Shown here: positions 1 through 11,763 of the stretch, one piece after another
Position numbering within the stretch: position 1 is the stretch's first letter
Layout of the letters: each line of letters starts with the position of its first letter
NCBI GenBank assembly: GCA_030602245.1
Contig: JAUWAC010000012.1
Span: forward strand, 1-64,000
DNA length: 64,000 nucleotides
Origin: Marinobacterium sp.
GTDB taxonomy: Bacteria; Pseudomonadota; Gammaproteobacteria; Pseudomonadales; Balneatricaceae
Reading direction: 5' to 3'
The notes under the pieces: generated by a model
Told to the model about the DNA's origin: nothing
Databases searched by the model: none
The model's input: the letters and a program-made list of their open reading frames with translations, nothing else
Position numbers and translations under genes: made by a program

Positions 1-121
1 GAAGCTCGGCCTCGACGGCCTGTGCGATCAGCTCCCGTGCCCCAGTCCGCAGCAGCTCGGTCAGCGGATCAATAACGTCTTTTTCTGGTTGTGGAAGAGT
101 CTTCAGGGTAGACTTGGCCAT
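1..121 (-). CDS. IS256-family transposase, N-terminal fragment (runs off the window)
   Basis: The first 40 codons read leftward from an ATG at 121. The peptide starts [15 protein letters not shown] and goes on with [20 protein letters not shown]. The TELLR-x-GAR-x-LI-x-QAVEAEL pattern is typical of the N-terminus of IS256-family (mutator-type, DDE) transposases. The catalytic residues lie outside the window. A Shine-Dalgarno-like AGAAGG (130-135) precedes the ATG and sits inside a long inverted repeat. Nothing can be said about whether the full gene is intact. Confidence 0.8.
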   Translation of the reverse strand, partial: MAKSTLKTLPQPEKDVIDPLTELLRTGARELIAQAVEAEL

Positions 122-179
122 GGCGTATCACCTTCTGTTGGTTGTTGATCTGGCGTGATCAATCAACAGGATACGCCAT
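120..179. repeat. Long imperfect hairpin over the transposase start
   Basis: ATGGCGTATC (120-129) pairs with GATACGCCAT (170-179), CTGTTG (135-140) with CAACAG (164-169), and TTGATC (145-150) with GATCAA (157-162), giving about 22 paired bases around a 6-nt loop. The transposase start codon lies at the base of the stem and the ribosome binding site in the side bulge. In other insertion sequences such structures limit translation from read-through transcripts; that role is inferred here. Confidence 0.6.
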
Positions 180-232
180 CCTTCCTACCTTCCCGTACAC
201 CAGAAATGACCATAACTCAGTGCAGCGCCTTG

Positions 233-721
233 TCACGCCTCACGACCCGGTGCGGGAAAGGCAGCGCCGATCAGGGTTTCCAGCGGCGCGTCAATATCGC
301 CCTCGATACCGTGCAGCACCCGTTGCAGATTGCGCCGCGCCAGCGCAGGCCCCGGCGGTGCCGGATCCGGCGACAGCTCGCCCAGCTGCTGCCACAACAA
401 CATCAGTTCGACCTGCTCGGTCGCCAGCTCCGCCTCGCGCAGACGCCGGTAACAGGCGTCGAGCTCCGGCCGGGTCTGCTTCTGCTCGCGCACGCGATAG
501 CGCACGGCGCGCAGCGGGTGGGTGATAGCGCGCTGCCAGTCGCAGGCGGCTCCGGCCAGCAGGTCGGGCGGCAGCTCACGCCCCTGTCGCGCCAGATAAC
601 AGGCCAGCAACAGACGGTTGATACTGGCTCCGGCCGCCTGCAGCTGCAGTGCAGCCGCCGTCACGCCGGGGCGGGCGTAGAGGTCCAGGGCATACTGCCA
701 AAGGGGATTATCCAGCGCCAT
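233..721 (-). CDS. TIGR02444 family protein
   Basis: 162 residues from an ATG at 721; a GTG at 727 with GAGGAG upstream is an alternative start. The N-terminus MALDNPLWQYALDLYARPGV and the later LLLACYLARQG segment match the TIGR02444 family, small alpha-helical proteins of unknown function in Pseudomonas and relatives. The gene is divergent from the yheS-type ABC-F gene, an arrangement I remember from pseudomonads. No signal peptide, membrane segment or catalytic motif is evident. The stop at 233-235 is intact, close to the insertion sequence end. No function is claimed. Confidence 0.75.
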   Translation of the reverse strand: MALDNPLWQYALDLYARPGVTAAALQLQAAGASINRLLLACYLARQGRELPPDLLAGAACDWQRAITHPLRAVRYRVREQKQTRPELDACYRRLREAELATEQVELMLLWQQLGELSPDPAPPGPALARRNLQRVLHGIEGDIDAPLETLIGAAFPAPGREA

Positions 722-819
722 CGGCACGGGGCTCCTCGTCGCGTGGGGCAGCGCTGCGCGCCCGGCCCGTGCAACCGATACTGGCGCTGCCCGGGGCTGG
801 CGCTGTACTATTCGCCGCC

Positions 820-2729
<1,910 letters not shown>

Positions 2730-2742
<13 letters not shown>

Positions 2743-4067
2743 GCCCGCGCCCGCGTCAGTGTATGCGTCAGCTCGTTGAGATCATCGCTGGCGGCACAGA
2801 GGCTTTCGAGCGCCGCCTCGGCCTCCGCCATGGTCAGACCCAGCGCGCTCAGCAGCGCATCGTCGATCGGCAGTACCGGTCCGTCGGCGAGCCCTTCACG
2901 GCGCAAAAGCCGCGTCGTCAGGCGCAGCAGCAGTGCATACACCTCAGCATCGCCCTGCGGTGCTGCCAGCTGCTGCTGGCGAATCGCGGAGCTGACCTCG
3001 GCGGGCAGATTCCAGCTCTCCAGCAGCCAGCCGCCGATCTGGTCCCGCGTCACATTCAGCACCTGCTGTTCGATCAGCACCGGCTCCAGATGCGGGTTCG
3101 CTTCGATATAGCGCGACAGCAGCGAGAACTGCGGCTGGAACAGGTGTGCCAGCACCAGATAACCGAAGTTGTGCAGCAGGCCGGTCAGGTACACCAGACC
3201 CACCTTCGGCCGCTTCTCCAGCGGCATCTTGCGCGCCAGCATCTCGGCCAGCGTGGCGGCATAGACCGACTGCTGCCAGTACGGCGTGGAACCGCGCGGC
3301 ATGTCGTCCGGCACCCGCAGCACCTGACCCATCGCAATCCCCAGCGCCAGGTTGACCACCAGATCGAAACCGAGCACGCGGATGATCGCCTCATCGATCG
3401 AGTTCACCTTGCCCGGTGCCGCATAGTAGGGCGAAGCGGCCCAGCTCATCACCTGAGCCGACAGGCTCGGGTCCAGCCGCACCACCGGTACCAGATCATC
3501 GACACCGGCGTCCGGGTTGGAGCGCAGCATGACGATCTTCTGCGTCGTCGGCGCCAGCGCCGGCAGCCCCAGCGTATCTTCCAGTCGCTGCTGAATGCGC
3601 AGCGCGGTAAAGCGCTCCACCGCCCGCGTGATCGCGGCCTCATCACCGCTGCCGGTGGGCTGTTGCTGCACCGTTGCCGTGGCCGGTTCCAGCGAGATGT
3701 CACCGAAGGTCACCGGCTGGTCGCTGTCGCACACGGGGCGCCAGCCGAAGCGCAGCCCGCTGTTGAGCTCACCCAGCGACAGCGTTTCCTGCCCTTCCAG
3801 CGTCCGGTCGATCACCAGCGGCAGTGACTGCATCAGCCGCTTCTGGCCCGCTTCGGTCTGCATCCCGCTCTGACCGAAGAAACGCCGGGCATCCTCGGCC
3901 CGCGCCGTCTGCAGCCGCCGTCCGGTCAGTGACCAGAGGCCGGCAAGATTGAGCAGCCGGTGCGAGGGCACCAGCACCAGCACCTTGCCATCGGCATCAT
4001 GCAGCAATACCAGTCGAACCAAATCTTTCTCCGCGCCGGCGGCGGGCACCTGCACTCCAAGCGACAC
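2730..4067 (-). CDS. HDOD-domain protein with N-terminal YbaK-like region
   Basis: About 445 residues. I chose the GTG at 4067, seven bases after a GGGAG, over the GTG at 4073. The first 60 or so residues (LVRLVLLHDADGKVLVLVPSHR) resemble the YbaK/aminoacyl-tRNA deacylase-like domain. The middle and C-terminus (PALAPTTQKIVMLRSNPDAG, GLVYLTGLLHNFGYLVL) are an HDOD domain, a catalytically degenerate HD relative used in signalling and regulation. This pairing occurs in other gammaproteobacteria. The partner and signal are unknown. No signal peptide, so probably cytoplasmic. It is divergent from ggt, and its 3' end overlaps yheS. Confidence 0.8.
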
Positions 4068-4228
4068 TTGCACTCTCCCGTCTGACGATCGTTCGGGCCG
4101 CGCTCCGGCGAAACACTGTCGGCAACAGCATGACCTGGCCAGAAAACGCTTTATCCCACACTAAAGGAACTAGATTATAGGAAAGCCCTTTTGATGACAG
4201 CAAAAACACCCGGCCAAGGAGGCTGCGC

Positions 4229-5980
4229 ATGTCGCTCTCGCCACGCATCGCCCTGCTCTTCGCACTGCTGACTCTGGGTCTGACACCCCTCGCCCACGCA
4301 CAGACGCTGCGCCCCGAGCCTGAAGCCAGCACCGGACTGGCCCAACCCGAGGTGGTTCAGGCACAGCACCGGATCGTCGTCAGCGCGCACCCGGACGCCA
4401 CCGCCGCCGGTTACGCGGTACTCGAGCGTGGCGGCAGCGCGCTGGATGCGGCGATCGCCGTGCAGGCGATGCTGACACTGGTCGAGCCACAGTCATCCGG
4501 CATCGGCGGCGGCGCTTTTCTGCTCTACTGGGATCAGAGCACCGGCACGCTGCACGCCTATGATGGTCGCGAGCAGGCGCCCGCCGCGGCAGACGGCGAC
4601 CTGTTCCGACAGCCGGATGGCACGCCGATGCGCTGGATCGACGCCGTTATCGGCGGCCGCGCGGTGGGCGCTCCCGGTGTCCTCAGAATGCTGGAGCTGG
4701 CCCACCGGGCGCACGGCCAGCTGCCGTGGTCGGAGCTGTTCGACAGCGCCATCACCCGCGCGCGCGACGGCTTTATCGTCGGCGAGCGCCTGCACGGTCT
4801 GATCGCCCAGGCGGTCAATCCGGGGCTGGGCCGCTATCCGGAGGCACGGGACTATTTCTTCAGTGCCGATGGCACGCCACGGCCGGTGGGCAGTCGCTTG
4901 CGCAATCCGGCTTTGGCCCGCACGCTGGAGCAGATCGCCCGTGACGGTGCCGATGCGTTCTACCGCGGGCCACTGGCGCAGCGCATCGCCGCGCGGGTGC
5001 AGTCGGTCGAGGACAACCCCGGCCGCCTGACCGCGGCCGATCTCGCCGCCTATGAGGCGAAAGTGCGCACGCCCCTGTGCCGCCCCTATCGCCAGTGGCA
5101 GATCTGCGGCTTCCCGCCCCCCACGTCGGGCGGTGTCACCCTGCTGCAGATCCTGGGTCTGCTGGAAGGCTATGCACCGGAGCAGCTCGCCCCCGACTCG
5201 GCCGAGTTTGCCCACCTGTTCACTCAGGCCAGCCGCCTGGCCTACGCCGATCGCGCGCGCTATCTGGCCGACCCGGACTATGTCGAGGTGCCGGTGGCAG
5301 CGCTGCTGGCACCGGCCTATCTGCAACAGCGACGCCAGCTGATCGACCCGGCACGGGATATGGGCGAGGCACCGGCCGGCGCCCTGGACGCGCTTGCCTG
5401 GGCCGATGACCGCTCGCCGGAGCTGCCCTCCACCAGCCACTTCGTCATCGTCGATGGCGATGGCAACGCGGTGTCGATGACCAGCAGCATCGAGCATGCG
5501 TTCGGCTCCACGCTGATGGTGGACGGCTTTCTGCTCAACAACCAGCTCACCGATTTTTCGTTTCGCGCCGAACAGGACGGTCGTCCGATCGCCAACCGGG
5601 TCGAACCCGGCAAGCGCCCACGCAGTTCGATGGCGCCGGTGATGGTCTTTGACAGCAACGGCGAGCTGGTGGCCGCACTAGGCTCCCCCGGCGGCAGTCA
5701 CATCATCAATTACGTGGCCCAAACGCTGGTCGCACTGCTCAATTCACCGCTGTCCCTGCAGCAGGCAATCGCGCTGCCCCATGTCAGCAATCGCAACGGC
5801 CGCACGGCACTGGAGCAGGGTCGGGTCGATGATGCGCTGATCGAATCGCTGCGCGCGCGTGGCCATGAGGTCGAGCTGCGCGATCTGAACAGCGGCCTGC
5901 ACGGCGTCTATCGACGGCCGGACGGGCGCTGGGAAGCGGGGGTGGATCCGCGCCGCGAAGGAGAGGCGCGGGGCGACTGA
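4229..5980 (+). CDS. ggt: Gamma-glutamyltransferase (glutathione hydrolase)
   Basis: 583 residues, normal for bacterial GGT. A signal peptide (about residues 1-25, ending AHA-QT) sends it to the periplasm. GGT cleaves or transfers the gamma-glutamyl group of glutathione and related peptides. The precursor cuts itself before a threonine that becomes the nucleophile; here that is Thr402 in STSHFVIVDGDGNAVSMTSS. LLNNQLTDFS and the glycine-rich LGSPGGSHI are other family landmarks. The start follows a strong AAGGAGG about six bases upstream. It stands alone, divergent from the HDOD gene and convergent with spoT. Confidence 0.94.
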   Translation: MSLSPRIALLFALLTLGLTPLAHAQTLRPEPEASTGLAQPEVVQAQHRIVVSAHPDATAAGYAVLERGGSALDAAIAVQAMLTLVEPQSSGIGGGAFLLYWDQSTGTLHAYDGREQAPAAADGDLFRQPDGTPMRWIDAVIGGRAVGAPGVLRMLELAHRAHGQLPWSELFDSAITRARDGFIVGERLHGLIAQAVNPGLGRYPEARDYFFSADGTPRPVGSRLRNPALARTLEQIARDGADAFYRGPLAQRIAARVQSVEDNPGRLTAADLAAYEAKVRTPLCRPYRQWQICGFPPPTSGGVTLLQILGLLEGYAPEQLAPDSAEFAHLFTQASRLAYADRARYLADPDYVEVPVAALLAPAYLQQRRQLIDPARDMGEAPAGALDALAWADDRSPELPSTSHFVIVDGDGNAVSMTSSIEHAFGSTLMVDGFLLNNQLTDFSFRAEQDGRPIANRVEPGKRPRSSMAPVMVFDSNGELVAALGSPGGSHIINYVAQTLVALLNSPLSLQQAIALPHVSNRNGRTALEQGRVDDALIESLRARGHEVELRDLNSGLHGVYRRPDGRWEAGVDPRREGEARGD

Positions 5981-5999
5981 GGCCGGTGGCCGTGCCTGC

Positions 6000-8132
6000 C
6001 TACTGACGCTGGATGTGATTGACGTGCGCCTGACGCCGCAGCTGCTTGATGACGCGTGCCAGGTGCACACGATTGAACACCGTCAGTTCGATCTGCACCT
6101 TGTACAGTTGGCCTTCCCGTTCGCCGCTGTCGATGCGCAGCAGGTTGGCACCGGCCGATGCCACGGCCATCGCCAGCTGGGCGATGATGCCGCGCTGTGA
6201 TTCAACCGACAGTGACAGCGTCACCGGATACTCCTCGTCGGCGCTCTCCGGCGACCACTCGAGATAGATACACTTCTCCGGATCCTCGCGCATGTAGCCG
6301 ATGTTGCGGCAATCGGTGCGGTGCACGACAAGGCCGCGCCCGGTGCTGATATGGCCGACGATGGTGTCGCCCGGAATCGGCTGACAGCACTTGGCGAAGT
6401 GCATCACCATGCCTTCGGCCCCCTGAATCGCCAGCGGCTTGCGCTGAGTCACCGCCGTCGGCACCGGTTCGCTGTCGGCCTCGGCGGTCACCTCCGGTCG
6501 CAGGCGCCGGGCGACGACGTAGGCCATGCGGTTGCCCATGCCGATATCCTCGAGCAGATCGTCGAGGCTGGCCAGATCGGCCTCTTTCAGCACCGTCGCC
6601 AGCTTGTCGCGATCGATCTCGTCCAGCGTCGCCCCGTAATTGGCGAGGAACTGGTTCAGCAGGCGCCGGCCCAGTTCGATCGACTCGTGCCGCTGCTGGT
6701 TCTTCAGAAAGTGACGGATGCTCGAACGCGCCTTGCCGGTGACGACGAAATTGAGCCACGCCATGTTGGGCTGCGCCCGCGGTGTGGTGATGATCTCCAC
6801 GGTCTGGCCGCTCTCCAGCGGCTCAGACAGCGGCGCCAGCCGCCGGTTGATCCGACAGGAGACGCAGGAGTTGCCGACGTCCGTGTGCACGGCGTAGGCA
6901 AAGTCGACCGGTGTCGCCCCGCGCGGCAGTTCGAGAATGCGCCCCTTGGGGGTAAACACGTACACCTCGTCCGGGAACAGATCCTTCTTGACGTTATCGA
7001 TGAACTCCATCGAATCGCCGGCACGGCGCTGCATCTCGAGCAGCCCCTGCACCCACTTGCGGGCACGGTTGTATGACCCCACGGCGCTGGCGGAGTCGCC
7101 ATACACCTTGTAGTGGCTGTGCTCGGCGATCCCCTGACTGGCCACGGCGTCCATCTCGCGGGTGCGGATCTGCACCTCGATGGTGATGCCGCGGGCACCG
7201 AACAGATCGGTGTGCAGCGACTGATAGCCGTTGGCCTTGGGAATCGCGATATAGTCCTTGAAGCGTCCCGGTACCGGTTTGTACAGGTTGTGCACGGCGC
7301 CAAGGATGCGGTAGCAGTCATCGACGGTCTCGGTGACGATCCGGAACGCGAACACGTCCATGATCTCCGAGAACGCCTTGCGCTGCGTTTTCATCTTGCG
7401 ATAGATGCTGTAGAGGTGTTTCTCGCGTCCGGTGACGACGCCGGGCAGGTGCTCCTGATCGAGCCGGCCCTGAATCGACTGCTCGATCTGGGTGATGATG
7501 TCGCGGCGCTGGCCGCGTGCCTTGACCACGGCGCGGCGGATATATTTCGCCCGCATCGGGTAGAACGCCTGAAACGCCAGATCCTCCAGCTCGACCTGCA
7601 GATCGCGCATGCCGAGACGGGCGGCGATCGGTGAATAGATGTCGAGGGTTTCGCGCGCGATACGGCGCTGCTTGTCGGGGCGCATCGCACCGAGCGTACG
7701 CATGTTGTGCAGACGGTCGGCGAGCTTGACCAGAATGACGCGAATATCCTCCGCCATCGCCAGCACCATCTTCTGGAAGTTTTCCGCCTGCGCCTCGGCT
7801 TTGGTTTCAAACTCCAGATGGGTCAGCTTGGAGACACCATCGACAATGTCGGCCACCGGCTTGCCGAACTGGCTCTCGATCCCTTCGTAGCGGATCTCGG
7901 TATCTTCGATCACGTCGTGCAGCATGGCCGCCATCAGGCTCTGATGGTCCATGTGCATCTCGGAGAGCACGCCGGCAACGGCCAGCGGGTGAGTCACGTA
8001 GGGTTCGCCGCTCTTGCGACGCTGGCCGTCATGGGCCTGTTCGGCGTAGAAATAGGCACGCCGAACCTGCCGGATCTGTTGCAGATCCAGGTATTCGGTC
8101 AGACTTTCGGAAAGGGCGTCGATCGTGGGCAT
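6000..8132 (-). CDS. spoT: Bifunctional (p)ppGpp synthetase/hydrolase SpoT
   Basis: 710 residues. Domain order: HD hydrolase (HD at residues 72-73 in LHDVIEDT), RelA/SpoT synthetase (GRFKDYIAIPKANGYQSLHT, about 289-308), TGS (VYVFTPKGRILELP, about 385), a helical and conserved-cysteine region (FAKCCQPIPGD), and a C-terminal ACT domain. The RFKD motif is the RxKD form found in enzymes with both activities rather than RelA's acidic version. It makes and degrades the stringent-response alarmone. Start: the ATG at 8132 after GGAGG; a GTG codon lies directly before it. Last gene of a gmk-rpoZ-spoT run. Confidence 0.96.
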   Translation of the reverse strand: MPTIDALSESLTEYLDLQQIRQVRRAYFYAEQAHDGQRRKSGEPYVTHPLAVAGVLSEMHMDHQSLMAAMLHDVIEDTEIRYEGIESQFGKPVADIVDGVSKLTHLEFETKAEAQAENFQKMVLAMAEDIRVILVKLADRLHNMRTLGAMRPDKQRRIARETLDIYSPIAARLGMRDLQVELEDLAFQAFYPMRAKYIRRAVVKARGQRRDIITQIEQSIQGRLDQEHLPGVVTGREKHLYSIYRKMKTQRKAFSEIMDVFAFRIVTETVDDCYRILGAVHNLYKPVPGRFKDYIAIPKANGYQSLHTDLFGARGITIEVQIRTREMDAVASQGIAEHSHYKVYGDSASAVGSYNRARKWVQGLLEMQRRAGDSMEFIDNVKKDLFPDEVYVFTPKGRILELPRGATPVDFAYAVHTDVGNSCVSCRINRRLAPLSEPLESGQTVEIITTPRAQPNMAWLNFVVTGKARSSIRHFLKNQQRHESIELGRRLLNQFLANYGATLDEIDRDKLATVLKEADLASLDDLLEDIGMGNRMAYVVARRLRPEVTAEADSEPVPTAVTQRKPLAIQGAEGMVMHFAKCCQPIPGDTIVGHISTGRGLVVHRTDCRNIGYMREDPEKCIYLEWSPESADEEYPVTLSLSVESQRGIIAQLAMAVASAGANLLRIDSGEREGQLYKVQIELTVFNRVHLARVIKQLRRQAHVNHIQRQ

Positions 8133-8201
8133 CACTCCTCCGGGCAGATTTCAGTACCGGCCCTCAAAGGATGATGCCGCATCCGAACGCTAAGGGAAAG
8201 A

Positions 8202-8414
8202 TCAGGCCTCTTCGCGCTCGTCGAGCACGTTGCGATCGACCAGACCGGCCGCGATTTCGCGCAGCGCCACGACGGTCGGCTTGTCATTTTCCCAGTCAAC
8301 CTTCGGGTCCTTGCCGCCCACGGCCAGCTGGCGCGCACGGCGCGATGCCACCATCACCAGCTCGAAGCGGTTGTCGACGTTGTCCAGGCAATCTTCAACA
8401 GTTACACGTGCCAT
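8202..8414 (-). CDS. rpoZ: RNA polymerase omega subunit
   Basis: 70 residues beginning [20 protein letters not shown], with the [10 protein letters not shown] segment that contacts the beta-prime subunit. Omega helps assemble RNA polymerase and forms part of one ppGpp binding site, which fits its conserved position directly upstream of spoT. It lies between gmk (58 bp upstream) and spoT (about 70 bp downstream), probably one transcript. Slightly shorter than the E. coli protein, as in other pseudomonads. Confidence 0.95.
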   Translation of the reverse strand: MARVTVEDCLDNVDNRFELVMVASRRARQLAVGGKDPKVDWENDKPTVVALREIAAGLVDRNVLDEREEA

Positions 8415-8472
8415 TGCGGTCCTCGGCGGGAAATTGGGTGAAATTGAAACGGGCGGCTAGTTTACGGTCCGA

Positions 8473-9135
<663 letters not shown>

Positions 9136-9147
9136 TTAGCAGAAAGC

Positions 9148-9173
9148 CCGGGGCCGCCAAAGCCGCGCCCCGG
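9148..9173 (-). terminator. Possible GC-rich terminator after doeX
   Basis: Arms CCGGGGC (9148-9154) and GCCCCGG (9167-9173) form a 7-bp stem in the 91-bp gap between doeX and gmk. On the minus strand it is followed only by GGGCTTTCT, a poor U-tract, so termination would be weak. It may separate the ectoine genes from gmk. Confidence 0.3.
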
Positions 9174-9187
9174 CGCGCGCCGCGGGC

Positions 9188-9676
9188 TCAGCCGAGGAAC
9201 TGCTCGAGCATGCTGTCGGGCAGCGCATCGGTGTCCTTGATGCGCTTGGTCACGATATAGGTGTAGTAGCGCCGCAGACCGATATCGGCATTGAGCAGAC
9301 GGTCGACAAAACGCTGATAGTCATCGATGGAGGGGGCAACCACCTTGAGCAGGTAATCGATACCGCCGCCGAGCGCCCAGCACTCCAGCACTTCCGGTTC
9401 GTTGCGGATCGCCTGCTCGAAGCGGGCGAAATCGGATGCCAGATGGCTGTTCAGCTCCGCTTCCATGAACACCAGCGTCTGCTGCGTCAGTGCCTGCCAG
9501 GCGATGCGCGCGCCATAGCCTTCGATCAGGCCGATCTTTTCCAGATGTTTGAGCCGCTCCCAGCACGGCGTCGGCGACAGGTTGACCCGCCGCGCCAGCT
9601 CCGTTTTCGCGATTCGTCCCTCGCGCTGCAGTATCGACAGTATCTGCAGGTCGCGCTCATCCAGTTTCACTCGCAT
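9188..9676 (-). CDS. doeX: Lrp/AsnC-family regulator of ectoine catabolism (DoeX-like)
   Basis: 162 residues: N-terminal winged helix-turn-helix (DLQILSILQREGRIAKTELA, then VNLSPTPCWERLKHLEKIGL) and a C-terminal AsnC/RAM ligand-binding domain. It lies just downstream of eutC in the ectoine cluster, where doeX/asnC genes are found in Halomonas and marine bacteria. There the product binds DNA in the doe promoter region, with pathway intermediates as candidate effectors. The assignment rests on family plus position. Transcribed toward gmk. Confidence 0.82.
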   Translation of the reverse strand: MRVKLDERDLQILSILQREGRIAKTELARRVNLSPTPCWERLKHLEKIGLIEGYGARIAWQALTQQTLVFMEAELNSHLASDFARFEQAIRNEPEVLECWALGGGIDYLLKVVAPSIDDYQRFVDRLLNADIGLRRYYTYIVTKRIKDTDALPDSMLEQFLG

Positions 9677-9718
9677 CGACGTGTTCGATCCTCTCCGCTT
9701 CGCGCCTGCTGTAACGGC

Positions 9719-10714
9719 TCAGCCGCTCCAGATCCCGGTGCCTGCGCCCAGCCTCTCCGCCTGGCGCAACGCATGGTCGGCGATCGCTGTATCCTGAATG
9801 CCGGTGCCGGTCAGATCGCACAGGGTGATCTGGTGCTCCGACGTGCGCCCGGCGTCGATACCGGCGCACAGCTGCGCCAGCTCGGTGTAATCGCCATCCG
9901 CCGGCAGCACCCCGGCGGCCACGGCACTGCGCAGCTCGCCGCGTTCGAGGGACTGGCTGGTACGGTCCAGCACCAGCCGGTCGACCGCGGCCAGTACACC
10001 CGGCGCAATTTCGTTCTTGTCCGGCGCATCGGACCCCATCGCGGTAATGTGCAGCCCCGGATGCAGCCACTCCGGCCGGATCAGCGGCTCGCGCGATGGC
10101 GTCGTCGTCACCACCACCTGACTCTGCTGCACCAGCGTCTCGAGACGCGGCGCCACCTGCACCGGCCGCCCCAGTATCCGGGCCAGCTCATCGGCGCAGG
10201 CCTGCGCTCTGGACGCCTCGCGTCCCCACACCAGCAGCCGCTCCACGTCCCGCTCCAGCAGCAACGCCTGCGCCTGCAGCCGTGCCTGCACGCCGGTGCC
10301 GACGATACCCGCCGTCTGCACCCGCTGCGGTGCCAGATGGCGCGCGGCCACGCCACCGGCGGCGGCCGTGCGAATATCGGTCAGATACCCGTTATCGAGC
10401 AGCACCGCCGTGACCACGCCGGTGTCGGCGCTGAGCACGACCATGAGCCCGTTGAGGCTGGCCAGCCCCTTGCCCGGATTGTCGAAAAACCCGGGACTGA
10501 CCTTGATCGCAAAGTTGTCCATACCGGGCACCCAGGCGGTCTTGATATCGACCTCGCCGTTCACGGCCGGCAGGTCCATGCTCAACACCGGCGGCATGAC
10601 GACACCGCCCTGCGCCAGACGGGCAAAGGCCTGCTCGATGATGTCGTGCAGCTGCGTGCTCAGCGTCACGCCCCGGCGCAGCTCCGCTTCGGTCAGGATT
10701 CTGATCTCGGCCAT
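9719..10714 (-). CDS. eutC: Ornithine cyclodeaminase-family protein EutC
   Basis: 331 residues of the ornithine cyclodeaminase/mu-crystallin family, with a Rossmann segment near TAGIVGTGVQARLQA. In hydroxyectoine users EutC acts with EutB, eutA and other enzymes to turn the hydroxylated intermediate into the ectoine-pathway intermediate. I chose the ATG at 10714 (MAEIRILTEAELRRGV), preceded by GAGAG; the reading frame stays open upstream without family sequence. It follows eutB with a gap of about 40 bp. Confidence 0.85.
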   Translation of the reverse strand: MAEIRILTEAELRRGVTLSTQLHDIIEQAFARLAQGGVVMPPVLSMDLPAVNGEVDIKTAWVPGMDNFAIKVSPGFFDNPGKGLASLNGLMVVLSADTGVVTAVLLDNGYLTDIRTAAAGGVAARHLAPQRVQTAGIVGTGVQARLQAQALLLERDVERLLVWGREASRAQACADELARILGRPVQVAPRLETLVQQSQVVVTTTPSREPLIRPEWLHPGLHITAMGSDAPDKNEIAPGVLAAVDRLVLDRTSQSLERGELRSAVAAGVLPADGDYTELAQLCAGIDAGRTSEHQITLCDLTGTGIQDTAIADHALRQAERLGAGTGIWSG

Positions 10715-10755
10715 ACTCTCTCCGTGACGGTTCCTCTGTACCTGTGCCTGCGCGC

Positions 10756-11763
10756 TCAGCCCGGCGTGGTCTGCCATACCGGATGGCGCTGCTCGACGAC
10801 GGCGCTGAACGTCTGCATATCCACATTGCGCCCGGACACGATAATCGCGATGTTGCGCCCCAGACGCCCGTCCAGTGCCCGGCGCCGCGCCGGCTCCAGC
10901 AGCAGTGCCGCGCCCAGCGCCGACGCCCCTTCCGCCACCAGCTGCTCGTGCAGATACAGATGGCGCATGGCGCGGGCGATCTCGATTTCGTCGAGCAGCA
11001 CCCTGTCATCCATCAGCGCCTGCACATGCGCGAACGTATAACGGTTATCCAGCCCAATGCCGCCGCCGAGGGAGTCGGCCAGCGTCTCAAGCTCTTCCAC
11101 CTCCACCGGCACACCGGCATCGAGGCTCGCCGCCATCGCCGCGCCACGCGCCTGACAGACGCCGATCACGCGAACGCTCGGTTTGATCGTTTTCGCCGCC
11201 AGTGCGATACCGCTGAGCAGGCCGCCTCCGGAGAGCCCGACGATCAGCGTATCGACCTCTGGCCAGTCCTCGAGTATCTCCAGCCCGATGGTGCCCTGGC
11301 CGGCGATCACGTCCGGGTGGTCGAACGGCGGGATCGGCGTCATGCCGTCGCGCTCGACCAGTTCGTCGACCAGCTGCTGTGCCTCATCCTGACTGCGGCC
11401 CTGAATGCGGACATCGGCGCCCAGCCGGCGGATCGCCTCGACCTTGTTTGCCGGTACCAGCGATGACATGCACACGGTGGCGCGCGCGCCACGCTGACGC
11501 GCGGCCCAGACCAGCGCGCGACCGTGATTGCCGGTGGACGCACAGACAACTCCACGCGCCAGCTGCTCATCACTGAGCCGGGCCACCGCATTGACCGCAC
11601 CGCGCAGCTTGAATGCGCCGGTGGGCTGTGTGGTTTCCAGCTTCAGGCGCACCTCGGTGTGCGCATCGCACAGGCTCAGCGCCGGAATCAGCGGCGTGCG
11701 TGTCACCTGGCCGGCGATCCGGCGGCGGGCATGGTAGATGTCGGACAGATCAAGCAGACTCAT
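10756..11763 (-). CDS. eutB: Threonine dehydratase-like PLP enzyme EutB
   Basis: 335 residues, fold-type II PLP enzyme related to threonine/serine dehydratase. PLP lysine K52 in TGAFKLRGAV; glycine-rich cofactor loop SGGGLLSGIA. In hydroxyectoine catabolism EutB is thought to remove the 3-hydroxyl from the opened hydroxyectoine intermediate before EutC acts. The ATG at 11763 overlaps the stop of the upstream GntR gene (ATGA), implying translational coupling. Without the context this would be annotated as a generic threonine dehydratase, so the substrate is inferred from neighbours. Confidence 0.85.
   Translation of the reverse strand: MSLLDLSDIYHARRRIAGQVTRTPLIPALSLCDAHTEVRLKLETTQPTGAFKLRGAVNAVARLSDEQLARGVVCASTGNHGRALVWAARQRGARATVCMSSLVPANKVEAIRRLGADVRIQGRSQDEAQQLVDELVERDGMTPIPPFDHPDVIAGQGTIGLEILEDWPEVDTLIVGLSGGGLLSGIALAAKTIKPSVRVIGVCQARGAAMAASLDAGVPVEVEELETLADSLGGGIGLDNRYTFAHVQALMDDRVLLDEIEIARAMRHLYLHEQLVAEGASALGAALLLEPARRRALDGRLGRNIAIIVSGRNVDMQTFSAVVEQRHPVWQTTPG

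Larger units (their letters stand above)
1..230 (-). mobile_element. End of an IS256-family insertion sequence
   Basis: The left edge of the window holds the 5' end of an IS256-type transposase gene (start at 121, minus strand) and about 100 bp of its upstream DNA. The element continues beyond base 1. Its outer end should lie somewhere between the hairpin ending at 179 and the stop codon of the next gene at 233. I cannot fix the terminal inverted repeat or target duplication because the other end is not visible, so the right boundary is an estimate. The next gene looks intact, so the insertion seems to have landed in an intergenic gap. Confidence 0.5.
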
